Source of the DNA: Epilithonimonas hispanica
GTDB lineage: Bacteria; Bacteroidota; Bacteroidia; Flavobacteriales; Weeksellaceae
DNA: 52,083 nucleotides
Assembly: GCF_003385395.1 (NCBI RefSeq)
Contig: NZ_QNUG01000026.1
Location: 1 to 52,083, forward strand
Direction: 5' to 3'
The translations under genes and the position numbers were made by a program. This document shows, piece after piece, positions 17,527 through 25,273 of this stretch. Each line of letters opens with the position of its first letter. The stretch's first letter is position 1. The notes beneath the pieces are model-generated. The model saw nothing but the letters and a program-made list of their open reading frames with translations, did not search any database and was not told where the DNA came from.

Positions 17527-18564
17527 TTAATCTCTAATTTCCGACAGCTTTTTTAATTCTATTAAATATGTCATATATCCTTGAAATTCTTTGTCGTCAG
17601 GATTTATTTGTAACACAAAGTTTATTTGGCCGAGTAAATGCTCTAAATAATTTGTTTTTTCAATTTTCCTATGTGACATATGACCTGCTAAGCCAAATTT
17701 CTTTATATAAAATAAGTCTTGTCTTAATTTGTTTCTTTTATAAAAAACAACTTGTGGTTTCTCATTCACGACGATTCCAGTCACCGTCTGGCGACTACCT
17801 GTTCTCATTAATCTAATTTTATCTTCATTAATTTTTAGCCCAATTTTCTCAATACTGTTTTTTACAAATTCCAGAAGAACATTCTCATTAAACTCGCCAG
17901 AGAAGCTTAGGTCATCTGCATATCTCGTATATTTTATTTTTTGCTCTAAACAATAGTTTGCAATCAAGTTGTCAGTTTCTTTAAAAAAAATGTTTGACAA
18001 ACAAGGACTTGTAGGAGCACCTTGAGGAAGAGAATTGTCTTTTGTACACAACTTTGCCAATAGATTTGAAATAAGTAAAGAATAACCAAGAGATTTGAAA
18101 ATAGCTTCAACAGCATCAGTATTTATAGAACAGAAAAAATCTTTTAAGTCTATTGTATAGACGATAGGTTGATTCTTATGAAACTTTAGATTTTCAAAAA
18201 TTCGTATTTTTTTTCTGTATGCTTTAGCGAATGGGCTTAATTTTACATTAGCCAGAATATTTTCAAGAATCCAAATGTGGATCTCCTTTAAACTGGGTAA
18301 TGGTTCTGAAATTGTTCTTAGGGTACCATTCTTTTTTTTTATCTGAAAATCTCGATAAAAAGAAGGAGTATGTTTGGTTGCATTTTTTAAATACTCTTTA
18401 TTATATCCAACTAGTGCAGATAAATGGGAAGTATTATAAATTACTGGTACATTATTTTTGAAAAGTAGTTCAGCATAGATTAGACAGAGTTGAATATTGT
18501 CCTCTGAGTATCCAAAAATGGATGCTTTTTTTTCGAATGCTTCTTTGTATTGTTCAAACTTCAT
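17527..18564 (-). CDS. Retron reverse transcriptase
   Basis: A 345-residue RT with retron-type motifs: YTIDLKDFFCSIN (about 135), LPQGAPTSPCLSNIFF (about 175), the catalytic TRYADDLSFSG (about 211) and the thumb VTGI (about 260), which binds the msr RNA in retron RTs. It would copy the adjacent msd into multicopy single-stranded DNA linked to msr. An upstream GTG at 18609 also opens the frame, but it lies within a strong hairpin that seems to end the ncRNA. I therefore choose the ATG at 18564 (MKFEQYKEAF). The gene is the last of four elements on the minus strand: PRTase, winged-helix, ncRNA, RT. Confidence 0.92.
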   Translation of the reverse strand: MKFEQYKEAFEKKASIFGYSEDNIQLCLIYAELLFKNNVPVIYNTSHLSALVGYNKEYLKNATKHTPSFYRDFQIKKKNGTLRTISEPLPSLKEIHIWILENILANVKLSPFAKAYRKKIRIFENLKFHKNQPIVYTIDLKDFFCSINTDAVEAIFKSLGYSLLISNLLAKLCTKDNSLPQGAPTSPCLSNIFFKETDNLIANYCLEQKIKYTRYADDLSFSGEFNENVLLEFVKNSIEKIGLKINEDKIRLMRTGSRQTVTGIVVNEKPQVVFYKRNKLRQDLFYIKKFGLAGHMSHRKIEKTNYLEHLLGQINFVLQINPDDKEFQGYMTYLIELKKLSEIRD

Positions 18565-18583
18565 TATCTTAAAATCGTTAATC

Positions 18584-18741
18584 GAGTGAGAAGTATTACC
18601 ACTTCCCACTCAAATTAGTGAATACGGGTTTAAAAGGGTGGAGCTTCAGCGGAATCCTTTTAAACACGAAGGCTTGAAAGCCTATTCAATTACTGAGCAA
18701 TGACATCACGGCTCAGGTGTGGTCGAAACCATCACAATATT
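18584..18741 (-). ncRNA. Retron msr-msd RNA
   Basis: The 130-odd bases between the winged-helix gene and the RT fold into a chain of hairpins in transcript order. They are TGGT-TTCG-ACCA (18720-18731), CTGAGC/GCTCAG (18693-18716) and AGGCT-TTCA-AGCCT (18670-18683). A long msd-like stem GTTTAAAAGG/CCTTTTAAAC (18628-18637 with 18656-18665) encloses an 18-base loop. An 11-bp stem GAGTGgGAAGT/ACTTCtCACTC (18584-18611) overlaps the GTG of the RT frame. The first hairpins fit msr and the 10-bp stem fits msd. The a1/a2 pairing is weak by eye (ATTGTGA near 18738 with TCACTAAT near 18613), so exact ends are uncertain. Confidence 0.75.
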
Positions 18742-19068
18742 TTAAGAAATAACTGTAAAAGTCAATTCGTCTTGTCTTGGCAAAAATATAAAATTTTTAT
18801 CAATACGCGTTACTTGGCTTTTTAAATCTTTCTCAATCCATTCATTTTTATTTGTCCTCTTGTAATTATCTTTAATTAGGTCGTAATATTGTTCTCCTTT
18901 TTCTGAAAGACTTATTTTTTCATCTTCATATTTTACGAATTCATTTAATATTGCTTCCTTGGTGAGTTTGGCAATACTAGTATATGATAAACCCTCTCTA
19001 ATGAGCCTATTTATATCGGTATTCTTTTTTATTGAATTAAGCAATAAGTATATTTCTTTTTCATTCAT
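18742..19068 (-). CDS. Small winged-helix-like protein of the retron
   Basis: 108 residues. The middle resembles a winged-helix DNA-binding fold: INRLIREGLSYTSIAKLTKE for the helices, then a wing-like KYEDEKISLSEKGEQYYDLI. The gene lies 5 bases after the PRTase-like gene and directly before the msr-msd, so all parts share one transcript. I recall PRTase plus winged-helix pairs as accessory genes of one retron class (type III in the published scheme, from memory). It may link the RT-msDNA complex to the effector or act as regulator; which one is not visible. Confidence 0.65.
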   Translation of the reverse strand: MNEKEIYLLLNSIKKNTDINRLIREGLSYTSIAKLTKEAILNEFVKYEDEKISLSEKGEQYYDLIKDNYKRTNKNEWIEKDLKSQVTRIDKNFIFLPRQDELTFTVIS

Positions 19069-19073
19069 CTTAT

Positions 19074-19940
19074 CTAATATCTTTGGAAAGGTGCATCAAT
19101 CTCACCTCCTTTAGTAATTATCCCTTTCCAAAAAATTGGAAAAGTATTATTGGGTGTTCTCATAAGTGTTATCAAGGCTTCTGATTTTTCATATCCTAAT
19201 CTATATCTTGAAACCTTAGGAATTTTATTTTCTATTGTTCTCATAAGTTCCAATTTTTTTTCCAAATGGGGTGAATTGTTGTTGTCAGAAATTCCTTTTT
19301 TCAAAAGTACTGAATAATAATGTGATATATTATTTTCTTCCAAAAGTAGTTTTGCTTGGTCTTGTATTACCATTGAAACTATCGCAAATTTTGATCCTAC
19401 AGTTGGATTCTTATTCAATTCTAAAAGAGTTTTGTTTAAAGTTTTACCACTTCCAATATAATCATCAACTAGAATTAGAAAATCATTATCACTCATTTCT
19501 AGTCTTTCAGGTCGGAGATCTCTGAACTCTTTTAATAACTTTATCTCAATACCCTTAAATCCATTTATTGAAGGTTTGATGCTTTCCATCATTTTCATTA
19601 CAACGTGCCCACTTTTTACTTCGCTTTCATCAGTCGGTTTTATAATAGGAAATATTAGTAATCTGCTTTTGTTAGGGAGTGATTTAACCAAAACCTGCTT
19701 TAAAAGACTTCTAAGATTATTGTGATAGTCATTGTATGACATCCATTCGTATAAATGGGTCAGTTCTAAAAGCAAATTAATTTCTTCTTCTGCAAGATTA
19801 TCAATCAGAAGCCCGAATCGGTCTAATTTTTCATCATAACCATCAATAAGAGACCAGGATTTCTCCTCAAAAATGCTTTGGAATTTCAATAGTAATTCTA
19901 AATTGTTTTTCATTCTATTTTGTATGTTAGCATTCGCCAT
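19074..19940 (-). CDS. PRTase-like retron effector
   Basis: 288 residues. A type I phosphoribosyltransferase core is recognised by the PRPP-loop-like LILVDDYIGSGKTLNKTLLE (about 153-172), preceded by a hydrophobic strand, and by the later FAIVSMVIQDQAKLLLE strand-helix. The C-terminal TFPIFWKG and the helical N-terminus (about 1-90) are not part of standard nucleotide-salvage PRTases. The gene does not sit with purine or pyrimidine genes but in front of a retron, so it is best read as the toxic effector. I choose the ATG at 19940 (MANANIQNRM); the longer frame to 19964 contains the TATATTTG promoter box within its first codons. The target molecule is unknown. Confidence 0.75.
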   Translation of the reverse strand: MANANIQNRMKNNLELLLKFQSIFEEKSWSLIDGYDEKLDRFGLLIDNLAEEEINLLLELTHLYEWMSYNDYHNNLRSLLKQVLVKSLPNKSRLLIFPIIKPTDESEVKSGHVVMKMMESIKPSINGFKGIEIKLLKEFRDLRPERLEMSDNDFLILVDDYIGSGKTLNKTLLELNKNPTVGSKFAIVSMVIQDQAKLLLEENNISHYYSVLLKKGISDNNNSPHLEKKLELMRTIENKIPKVSRYRLGYEKSEALITLMRTPNNTFPIFWKGIITKGGEIDAPFQRY

Positions 19941-19946
19941 AACATC

Positions 19947-19954
19947 CAAATATA
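19947..19954 (-). promoter_or_regulatory. Putative -7 box of the retron operon
   Basis: TATATTTG on the minus strand ends 6 bases before the PRTase ATG at 19940. Transcription would then start at or next to the start codon, giving a leaderless or near-leaderless mRNA. No good -33 is seen. Confidence 0.4.
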
Positions 19955-20079
19955 CGCATTGCAAACAATATAATTTTTAATTAAATTCCATAAAGTTTTA
20001 ATTTTAAATCCGTAAGAAATTGATTTATTGTTGACATTGCTCAACTTAAAAAAACATCGAATAAAAACAACCTTTACAT

Positions 20080-20694
20080 TTATTTTTTATTTTCCTTATT
20101 CGCCTCAAAACCATCTTTAAACCTCAGAAAGTCTTCCGCTTTTTTGGGACTATTCTTAATCCACAATTGCATCACTTGAGTGTTTTGACTCAAGATTTTA
20201 ATCTCATTTTCATCGTAGATATTTTTTCCTTCACTAGCAATTTCATTTAAAATATCCTGGCGCAGTTCACTTTTGGATTTAATGCTTTCTCTGTACCAAT
20301 TGGTTGCGAAATTTATGGAGGCAATCAGCACTAAAACAGAAAAGACAAAAACTCCAATTCCGCTCCAAATAAATATCTTCTTCCATTTTATATCCTTTCC
20401 AAAACTTTGTAAATTATCAGTGGTTTCTTTTGAAAGAACTGTCTCTACCTGAGTAGGAATACTAGCAAGGAATTCAGTTCTCTTGGCTTCCTCTAATTTT
20501 GAAAATCTAACTGCATCATCATAGATCGAATGCATCTCTTGCAAACTCATTTGTACATCGTTCAGCAGAGTCGTATGGTCTTCGATAGCAGACTGAAGTT
20601 TGACATTTTGTTCAATATTTTCCATATTTGATTTGATCACATTTTCTAAAAGTTCCATTCCGTTACTTTTAGATTCTTTATTTTCATTTTCCAT
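20080..20694 (-). CDS. Single-span coiled-coil membrane protein of the mobilization locus
   Basis: 204 residues. A Glu/Lys-rich helical N-terminal half (coiled-coil-like) precedes one membrane span, FIWSGIGVFVFSVLVLIASI (about 111-130), and a charged C-terminal domain. It has no signal peptide. It follows the relaxase gene by 22 bases on the same strand, as small membrane proteins often do in Bacteroidetes mobilizable elements. A role in anchoring the relaxosome or contacting the coupling protein is a guess from position. Confidence 0.65.
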   Translation of the reverse strand: MENENKESKSNGMELLENVIKSNMENIEQNVKLQSAIEDHTTLLNDVQMSLQEMHSIYDDAVRFSKLEEAKRTEFLASIPTQVETVLSKETTDNLQSFGKDIKWKKIFIWSGIGVFVFSVLVLIASINFATNWYRESIKSKSELRQDILNEIASEGKNIYDENEIKILSQNTQVMQLWIKNSPKKAEDFLRFKDGFEANKENKK

Positions 20695-20716
20695 ATTTAT
20701 TTTTTTTAATTTTTGA

Positions 20717-21868
20717 CTATCGTCTTAATTTTCGCTTCTTTTTCCAAAGTTCATCTTCGTCCTGAGAAACATAGGTTGGTTTAAGAAAGTCACCTAATAA
20801 TCCATCTGCAATTTCTATTAGGCTTTCATTTGTTTCTGAGTCGCTATGAGTGTTTTGATTATTAATTTCATTATTCTTGTTTAATAATTTTCCTAAATCA
20901 CCAAGATCAGAATCTATTGCCGACAGAGAGAATCCGACATTTTTCCGAAAAAAGAATCCGTTTTTCTCTTGACCATTACTATCAACTTTATTTATCCATA
21001 AATCTTGAATTTCATTTTTTTGACCAGCTTTAAATTCTCCGTTATACTGGATCTTTACAGAAAACCCTCTTTGTTGAAGATTTTCCCGAAATTCCTTTAA
21101 CTTGTCAGCGTTTTTTTGTGCTTCCCTAACCACTTTTTTCACTTCAAACAAAGATTTTATTTCAGAGATTTTCAAGTGGTTTGAGATTTCAGACAATTTG
21201 TAACCAGCTTTATAAACTCTTTCCGTTTGAAGATTTTTGTCTTTTTCCATCACAATCCGCATTCCCGAAATCCCATCTTTGACATTTGAAGACAATTGAA
21301 CTTCAAAACCTTTTCTCTTCATTGCTAAGATCAGATCATCAAAATTATTTTCTGACCTAATAGCTTCAGTCAAACTTTTCAGCATTTCAGCTTTTTTCTG
21401 AATTCCAATTTCAATATCAGTCAATAATCCTTTTTCTTTGCAAACCTCTCTAACAGCTTCACCAAATCTTCTTCCGATATCGTGTGCTTTCACGGTACAC
21501 TTTCCGGAAATATCAATTCTATTGACAACAAAATGAATATGCTTATGTTTTGTACTGTTGTGAATATCCAGTCGATATTGATTTTTGTTTGTCAAACCTA
21601 CTTTTGCAAGAGCTTCTATCGCAATTTGTTTGAATTCTTCATCCTTCAATTTTCTACTGATCTCGTCCGGTTGAGAAATATAACCAGTCAATGCCCATTT
21701 CTTTACTTTGGTATTTCTTTCAGCTACGGTTTTCATTTCGTTAAACTGACCTTCAGCAGTATCCCTTAGAAGATAATTCGAAGCCACCATTTCTGCTGTT
21801 CCTTTATCATTGCCATTGTATTGCAAAGCAATCTTTGTGATAGCTCTTGTGGTTGCTGAATTATTCAT
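20717..21868 (-). CDS. MOBP/VirD2-like relaxase
   Basis: The histidine triad is HNSTKHKHIHFVVNRID (about 100-116), which binds the metal for single-strand nicking at oriT. Upstream of it lies the basic N-terminal region (MNNSATTRAI) and an NYLLRD segment. The C-terminal half (about 150-383) is helical and charged. The 383-residue length fits MobB/BmgA-type relaxases of Bacteroidetes mobilizable elements. It overlaps the accessory gene upstream by 8 bases. It would nick and pilot the element into a mating channel supplied by another conjugative element, since no type IV secretion genes are seen here. Confidence 0.88.
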   Translation of the reverse strand: MNNSATTRAITKIALQYNGNDKGTAEMVASNYLLRDTAEGQFNEMKTVAERNTKVKKWALTGYISQPDEISRKLKDEEFKQIAIEALAKVGLTNKNQYRLDIHNSTKHKHIHFVVNRIDISGKCTVKAHDIGRRFGEAVREVCKEKGLLTDIEIGIQKKAEMLKSLTEAIRSENNFDDLILAMKRKGFEVQLSSNVKDGISGMRIVMEKDKNLQTERVYKAGYKLSEISNHLKISEIKSLFEVKKVVREAQKNADKLKEFRENLQQRGFSVKIQYNGEFKAGQKNEIQDLWINKVDSNGQEKNGFFFRKNVGFSLSAIDSDLGDLGKLLNKNNEINNQNTHSDSETNESLIEIADGLLGDFLKPTYVSQDEDELWKKKRKLRR

Positions 21869-22310
21869 TTTTCTGAATTTTTGAATACAAATATTGATGA
21901 ATCAATTCGATCAGATTTTCAATTCTTACTATAATCTCTTTCTTATTTTCAAAAACATTCCATTCCCGATTTCGCAAAAGATTGGTTATTTTTTTGAAAT
22001 GGTTTCCATACTGAAGTAAGACTTCATCAGTTTGAAATTCATTGATTTTAAGTTCTTTTTCGAACAAAACATTCCGAATATAAGTGGACAATTTTAATGG
22101 ATATTTTTCTTGTTTTTGAATGAGAGTTTCGTATTCGGAATTGGTCATTCGTATTGAAATAACTTTGTCCAATTTTTTATTTTCTTTTGTCTTCAAACCA
22201 CCTTTCCGACCTAATTCCTGGAAGTGTTTTTTTCTTTTTTCCTGAGCAATCTTCAATTCATTTTCTTTGCTGGCTTGGCTTATAAATTTTTGTAAAAAGT
22301 CATTTTGCAT
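21861..22310 (-). CDS. MobC-like relaxosome accessory protein
   Basis: 149 residues. After a basic helix with ELGRKGGLKTKENKK comes a ribbon-helix-helix-like ISIRMTNSEYETLIQKQEKY, then LSTYIRNVLFEKE, the usual pattern of plasmid mobilization MobC/MobA-type DNA-binding proteins. It overlaps the relaxase gene by 8 bases and begins next to the likely oriT region. It probably bends or melts oriT DNA for the relaxase. Confidence 0.8.
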   Translation of the reverse strand: MQNDFLQKFISQASKENELKIAQEKRKKHFQELGRKGGLKTKENKKLDKVISIRMTNSEYETLIQKQEKYPLKLSTYIRNVLFEKELKINEFQTDEVLLQYGNHFKKITNLLRNREWNVFENKKEIIVRIENLIELIHQYLYSKIQKNE

Positions 22311-22457
22311 TTCGTTAATTTTAGTGTGTTTAAAAACATTTCTGACGATAGGAAGAAATCAAAAATCCCAATTTTGCAATCAGCGGACACGCTTATCGTA
22401 AACTTTGGGTACTTTTTGCACTAACATACCACCATATTTTACCTGTATTTATTTTAC
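22311..22457. other. Candidate oriT region
   Basis: This 147-base gap separates the mobilization operon from the primase gene. Bacteroidetes mobilizable elements usually keep oriT directly upstream of the MobC-like gene. No strong inverted repeat or known nic sequence can be recognised by eye, so the location is inferred only from gene order. Confidence 0.3.
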
Positions 22458-23336
22458 TCACCTTCGCCTTTGCTTCACTTGCCTTTCAGGTGATGGATTT
22501 TTATGAATCATCCAATCATTTAAGTCTTTAAAATCTGAATAAAAATTCCGGAAATCTTCTGCGTTTTTGTTTTGACTTGTAATGATTTCAACGGCACGAT
22601 TTCCGGCTTCGTCATTGTCAAAATAAAGCTCTATCTGTTCATAATTCCCAAGTGAATTTTTAATATTGTGAATCATCGAAACGGAATTCAAAATGAGATA
22701 ATCGGCAGGCTCTTTTTCTAAAAAACTCTCTGCATTTTTAAAGGAAAGAAAATCGAAAAATCCTTCGAAGACCCGAAGCGATTGTGATCCATTTTTTACG
22801 GTAGAAACATCTTTTTTGCCCAAACAAATTTTGGAGTATTTATTACGAATTTCATAACCGCCAGAATCGTTCTTGAAACCAATTCCGAAATAATTTTTAT
22901 CGTTCATTCGATAATGAATTTCGTGTAAGAACTGAGTTTGATTTCCAACTTTTCTTTCTCTCAAATATTCCAAAAGCGCAGGATGGTGGATTCCATTCAC
23001 GTCAAGTATCTCATAATTTTTAGTTGGGTTTTCGAACTTCTGATCAGGAATATTTTGATTTTGAAAAGAAGAAAAGTTCTGATTTTCTGCCCAAATTAAA
23101 ACTCCATTTACTGAAGTATTGAGATACTTCTTCATAAAGTCGGTATTCGTTCCACCGATTCCTTCTGAAAATAAATACCAATAGTTTAGATTTTTATTGA
23201 TTTTAAAAGAGGCTTGGGATTCGGTGGCAAAAGGGTTGAGATACCAAGCTTCTTTTTCTGATTGTTTCGTGGGAAGGTGTCCGAGAGAAAGGAGGACTTC
23301 TTCCAACGGGATTGTATTAAATTGTTTGCAATTCAT
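22458..23336 (-). CDS. TOPRIM-domain primase-like protein of the mobile element
   Basis: 292 residues. The N-terminal region (LEEVLLSLGH, WYLNPF, NYWYLFSEGIGG) looks like a DnaG-type zinc-binding or CHC2 domain with the zinc ligands not evident. The C-terminal TOPRIM domain shows VFEGFFDFLSF (about 184) and ELYFDNDEAGNRAVE (about 233-247), the acidic residues expected for metal binding. It is the toprim primase common in Bacteroidetes IMEs, next to a helicase-like gene. It probably primes element replication after excision or transfer. It reads away from the iteron-like cluster at 23373. Confidence 0.8.
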   Translation of the reverse strand: MNCKQFNTIPLEEVLLSLGHLPTKQSEKEAWYLNPFATESQASFKINKNLNYWYLFSEGIGGTNTDFMKKYLNTSVNGVLIWAENQNFSSFQNQNIPDQKFENPTKNYEILDVNGIHHPALLEYLRERKVGNQTQFLHEIHYRMNDKNYFGIGFKNDSGGYEIRNKYSKICLGKKDVSTVKNGSQSLRVFEGFFDFLSFKNAESFLEKEPADYLILNSVSMIHNIKNSLGNYEQIELYFDNDEAGNRAVEIITSQNKNAEDFRNFYSDFKDLNDWMIHKNPSPERQVKQRRR

Positions 23337-23372
23337 AGCTGTAAATTTTCCGTGTTTTGAGTGAGAAATTTT

Positions 23373-23524
23373 TTGTTGAATTGTTGAGAAAATATATTAA
23401 CGTATTGATTGATAATATCTTAAATCCTCAACAAAAGCTCAACAATTCAACAAACTAGAGTTTTTCCGCTCAACAAACATTCAACAAAAAGTTGAGTTTA
23501 AAAGTTTGTTGAGGATTTTGTTGA
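23373..23524. repeat. Nine TTGTTGA iteron-like sites (candidate origin)
   Basis: Copies of TTGTTGA lie on the plus strand at 23373, 23381, 23506 and 23518. Copies on the minus strand (TCAACAA) lie at 23428, 23439, 23447, 23470 and 23481. Nine occur in 152 bases of the noncoding gap between the primase and helicase genes. The arrangement is two forward, five reverse, two forward. Clustered short initiator-binding repeats beside replication genes are typical of iteron origins; this function is inferred. Confidence 0.6.
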
Positions 23525-23557
23525 GTTTAAAGTGTTTGATTTTCTATTCATTATCAA

Positions 23558-24787
23558 TCAATTCAACATTTCAACACGTTTATTAAGAATAAAATCCTTT
23601 TTTATGGTGAAATAGCGACCAACGGAATTGTTTTGATAGAATGTTCCTGCAAAATCAATGTCGTATCTAATGTAGGTTAAGCCGTTATTTTGGGGATTTA
23701 GTTTCCACATTTCCTTTAAAATATTTCGAATATCGTTTCTCGTCCAATAAGTTGGTCGAAACATCCTGTTCATCATATTGAGAATATCTTGCGGAACGAC
23801 ATTAATTTCTTCATCGTCATTGGTTTCAAAAAACTCATAAAGCAATTCTATTATTTTAGATTCGAGTTTATTGTTGTTTTTGAAAACTAATTTTTGAAGT
23901 GCTTTCGTTCTGATCTCATTGGCTGAAAACCACATTCTTGTTTTCTTCTCCGTTGAAAATGGTCTTTCGATTAAAAACCGAAGAAAGTTGGGGATTTCGG
24001 AAATGAGGTTATTCAAAAATTCAGTGTTTTCGGTTTTGATCGGATTGATTTTCAGAATCCAAAATCGAATTTCGTTTTCATCAATTTGAATAAAATTCTC
24101 CTCATTATTGGAACAAAGAATAAACTTGGCGAAAAAATCGATTTCTTCTCTGTCTTTTCCTTTGGCTTCTAGTTTATCTTTATTAGTTGTCGATAGATAT
24201 TTCAATCTTTCTGTAATTTCTTTTTTATCAAAGAAAACTTCATCGATTGCCACCAACAACATTGCTGCCCAATCAGAATTAAATTGACTTCCGAATGAAT
24301 CTCCTTTAATGTAAGTCATATTTAACCCGAAAATTTCTTTCAACCATTTGATGAACGTTGATTTTCCCGTTGCTCTTTCTTTGCTTACCAAACAAAGAAT
24401 CGGTAAAATTTGGGTGGGATACTGCAATAGAATTTTCAAATAATCTAAACCCAATTCGAACTGTTCGCCGAAAATATGCTTCACAAAATTCAGAGAAAAA
24501 GGAACTTCATTTTTGAAATTTTCGTTTTCAGATGAAGGCGAAAATGGGATTTCATTGTAAATATTATAGAAACCTCTAACGATTTGTTGATAATCTAAAT
24601 GTTCCGGAATACAACAAAAACCATCATATTTTGGAATCGAGGAAAGAAAAGCTTTGCCGTGGTCACTAATGATTGTTTCGCGATTCCAACGAACCAAAAC
24701 TGTGGTTGTGTCGCCAGAGATTAATGGTTTTTCTATTATTTTGTAATAGGTTGTGCCGACTCGGATGTAGGGGATTTTTTGGCTCAT
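23558..24787 (-). CDS. Primase-helicase family protein (SF3/VapE-like ATPase) of the mobile element
   Basis: 409 residues with a Walker A in SKERATGKSTFIKWL (about 131), a Walker B in LLVAIDEVFFD (about 174-184) and a sensor-like FILCSNNEENF (about 218), followed by DENEIRFWILKI. This matches the helicase half of phage- and IME-encoded primase-helicases. With the TOPRIM gene and the iteron-like cluster it makes a small replication module. It overlaps the HTH gene upstream by 4 bases, so both are translated together. It would unwind the element's origin. Confidence 0.8.
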   Translation of the reverse strand: MSQKIPYIRVGTTYYKIIEKPLISGDTTTVLVRWNRETIISDHGKAFLSSIPKYDGFCCIPEHLDYQQIVRGFYNIYNEIPFSPSSENENFKNEVPFSLNFVKHIFGEQFELGLDYLKILLQYPTQILPILCLVSKERATGKSTFIKWLKEIFGLNMTYIKGDSFGSQFNSDWAAMLLVAIDEVFFDKKEITERLKYLSTTNKDKLEAKGKDREEIDFFAKFILCSNNEENFIQIDENEIRFWILKINPIKTENTEFLNNLISEIPNFLRFLIERPFSTEKKTRMWFSANEIRTKALQKLVFKNNNKLESKIIELLYEFFETNDDEEINVVPQDILNMMNRMFRPTYWTRNDIRNILKEMWKLNPQNNGLTYIRYDIDFAGTFYQNNSVGRYFTIKKDFILNKRVEMLN

Positions 24788-25161
24788 CGTTGTGAATTTT
24801 GATTAAACTCACCATTCGATTTCCTGAAATTTTTCTTGAAATTGGCGTCGGCTTCAGATTGAATTTCTTGTAAGGTTTTCTTTTTTCCTTGGGAAATCCA
24901 CTCTAATAATTCATCTTCAAAAAAATAGAGTTTTTTACCATTTTTGTAACACGGAATTTTTCGAGTTCTTACTAAAGTGTAAACCGTTGGTTTAGCTTTT
25001 CCAATTAATTCGCAAGCAGCTTCAATGTCGATTGGAATTCTTTTTGGAGGAATTGTAGTTGTTTCTTTTCTTTCTACAAGAAATTTAATTTCGGCTATTT
25101 CGTTAGCCAAATGTACCACTGCTCTCGGCAGGTTTTCGAATGAAATTTCATTGCTGTCCAT
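24784..25161 (-). CDS. Excisionase-like MerR-type HTH protein
   Basis: 125 residues. A helix-turn-helix excisionase domain is visible: IDIEAACELIGKAKPTVYTL, VRTRKIPCYKNGKKLYFFED, ELLEWISQGKKK. The N-terminus is a short coiled helix (LANEIAEIKFLVE). Such proteins bind near att sites or control replication genes in Bacteroidetes mobile elements. The coupling to the downstream helicase gene (ATGA-type overlap) suggests a role in element excision or replication control. Confidence 0.8.
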   Translation of the reverse strand: MDSNEISFENLPRAVVHLANEIAEIKFLVERKETTTIPPKRIPIDIEAACELIGKAKPTVYTLVRTRKIPCYKNGKKLYFFEDELLEWISQGKKKTLQEIQSEADANFKKNFRKSNGEFNQNSQR

Positions 25162-25191
25162 AAGTATCGTTTTTGATTGTTATGGTGCAAA

Positions 25192-25246
25192 GAAAAAAAG
25201 TGATTCGTCTGTGATCGCTATAAACACGCAATCACAGAGGAATCAC
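25192..25246 (-). terminator. Long 47-bp dyad with T-run upstream of the HTH gene
   Basis: On the minus strand two 19-base arms (25228-25246 and 25200-25218) match at 17 positions around a 9-base spacer and are followed by seven Ts. One of the two differences is a G-U wobble. As RNA it would be a strong terminator for the integrase-side transcript. It also lies just upstream of an excisionase-like gene, so it could double as an operator or recombination site. Confidence 0.6.
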
Positions 25247-25273
25247 TAAACATACACTTGATTTTGTGATTTT

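Noticed and set aside
23337-23557. CRISPR array between primase and helicase genes
   Set aside because: The repeated unit is only 7 bases, occurs on both strands and has irregular spacing; no cas genes are present.
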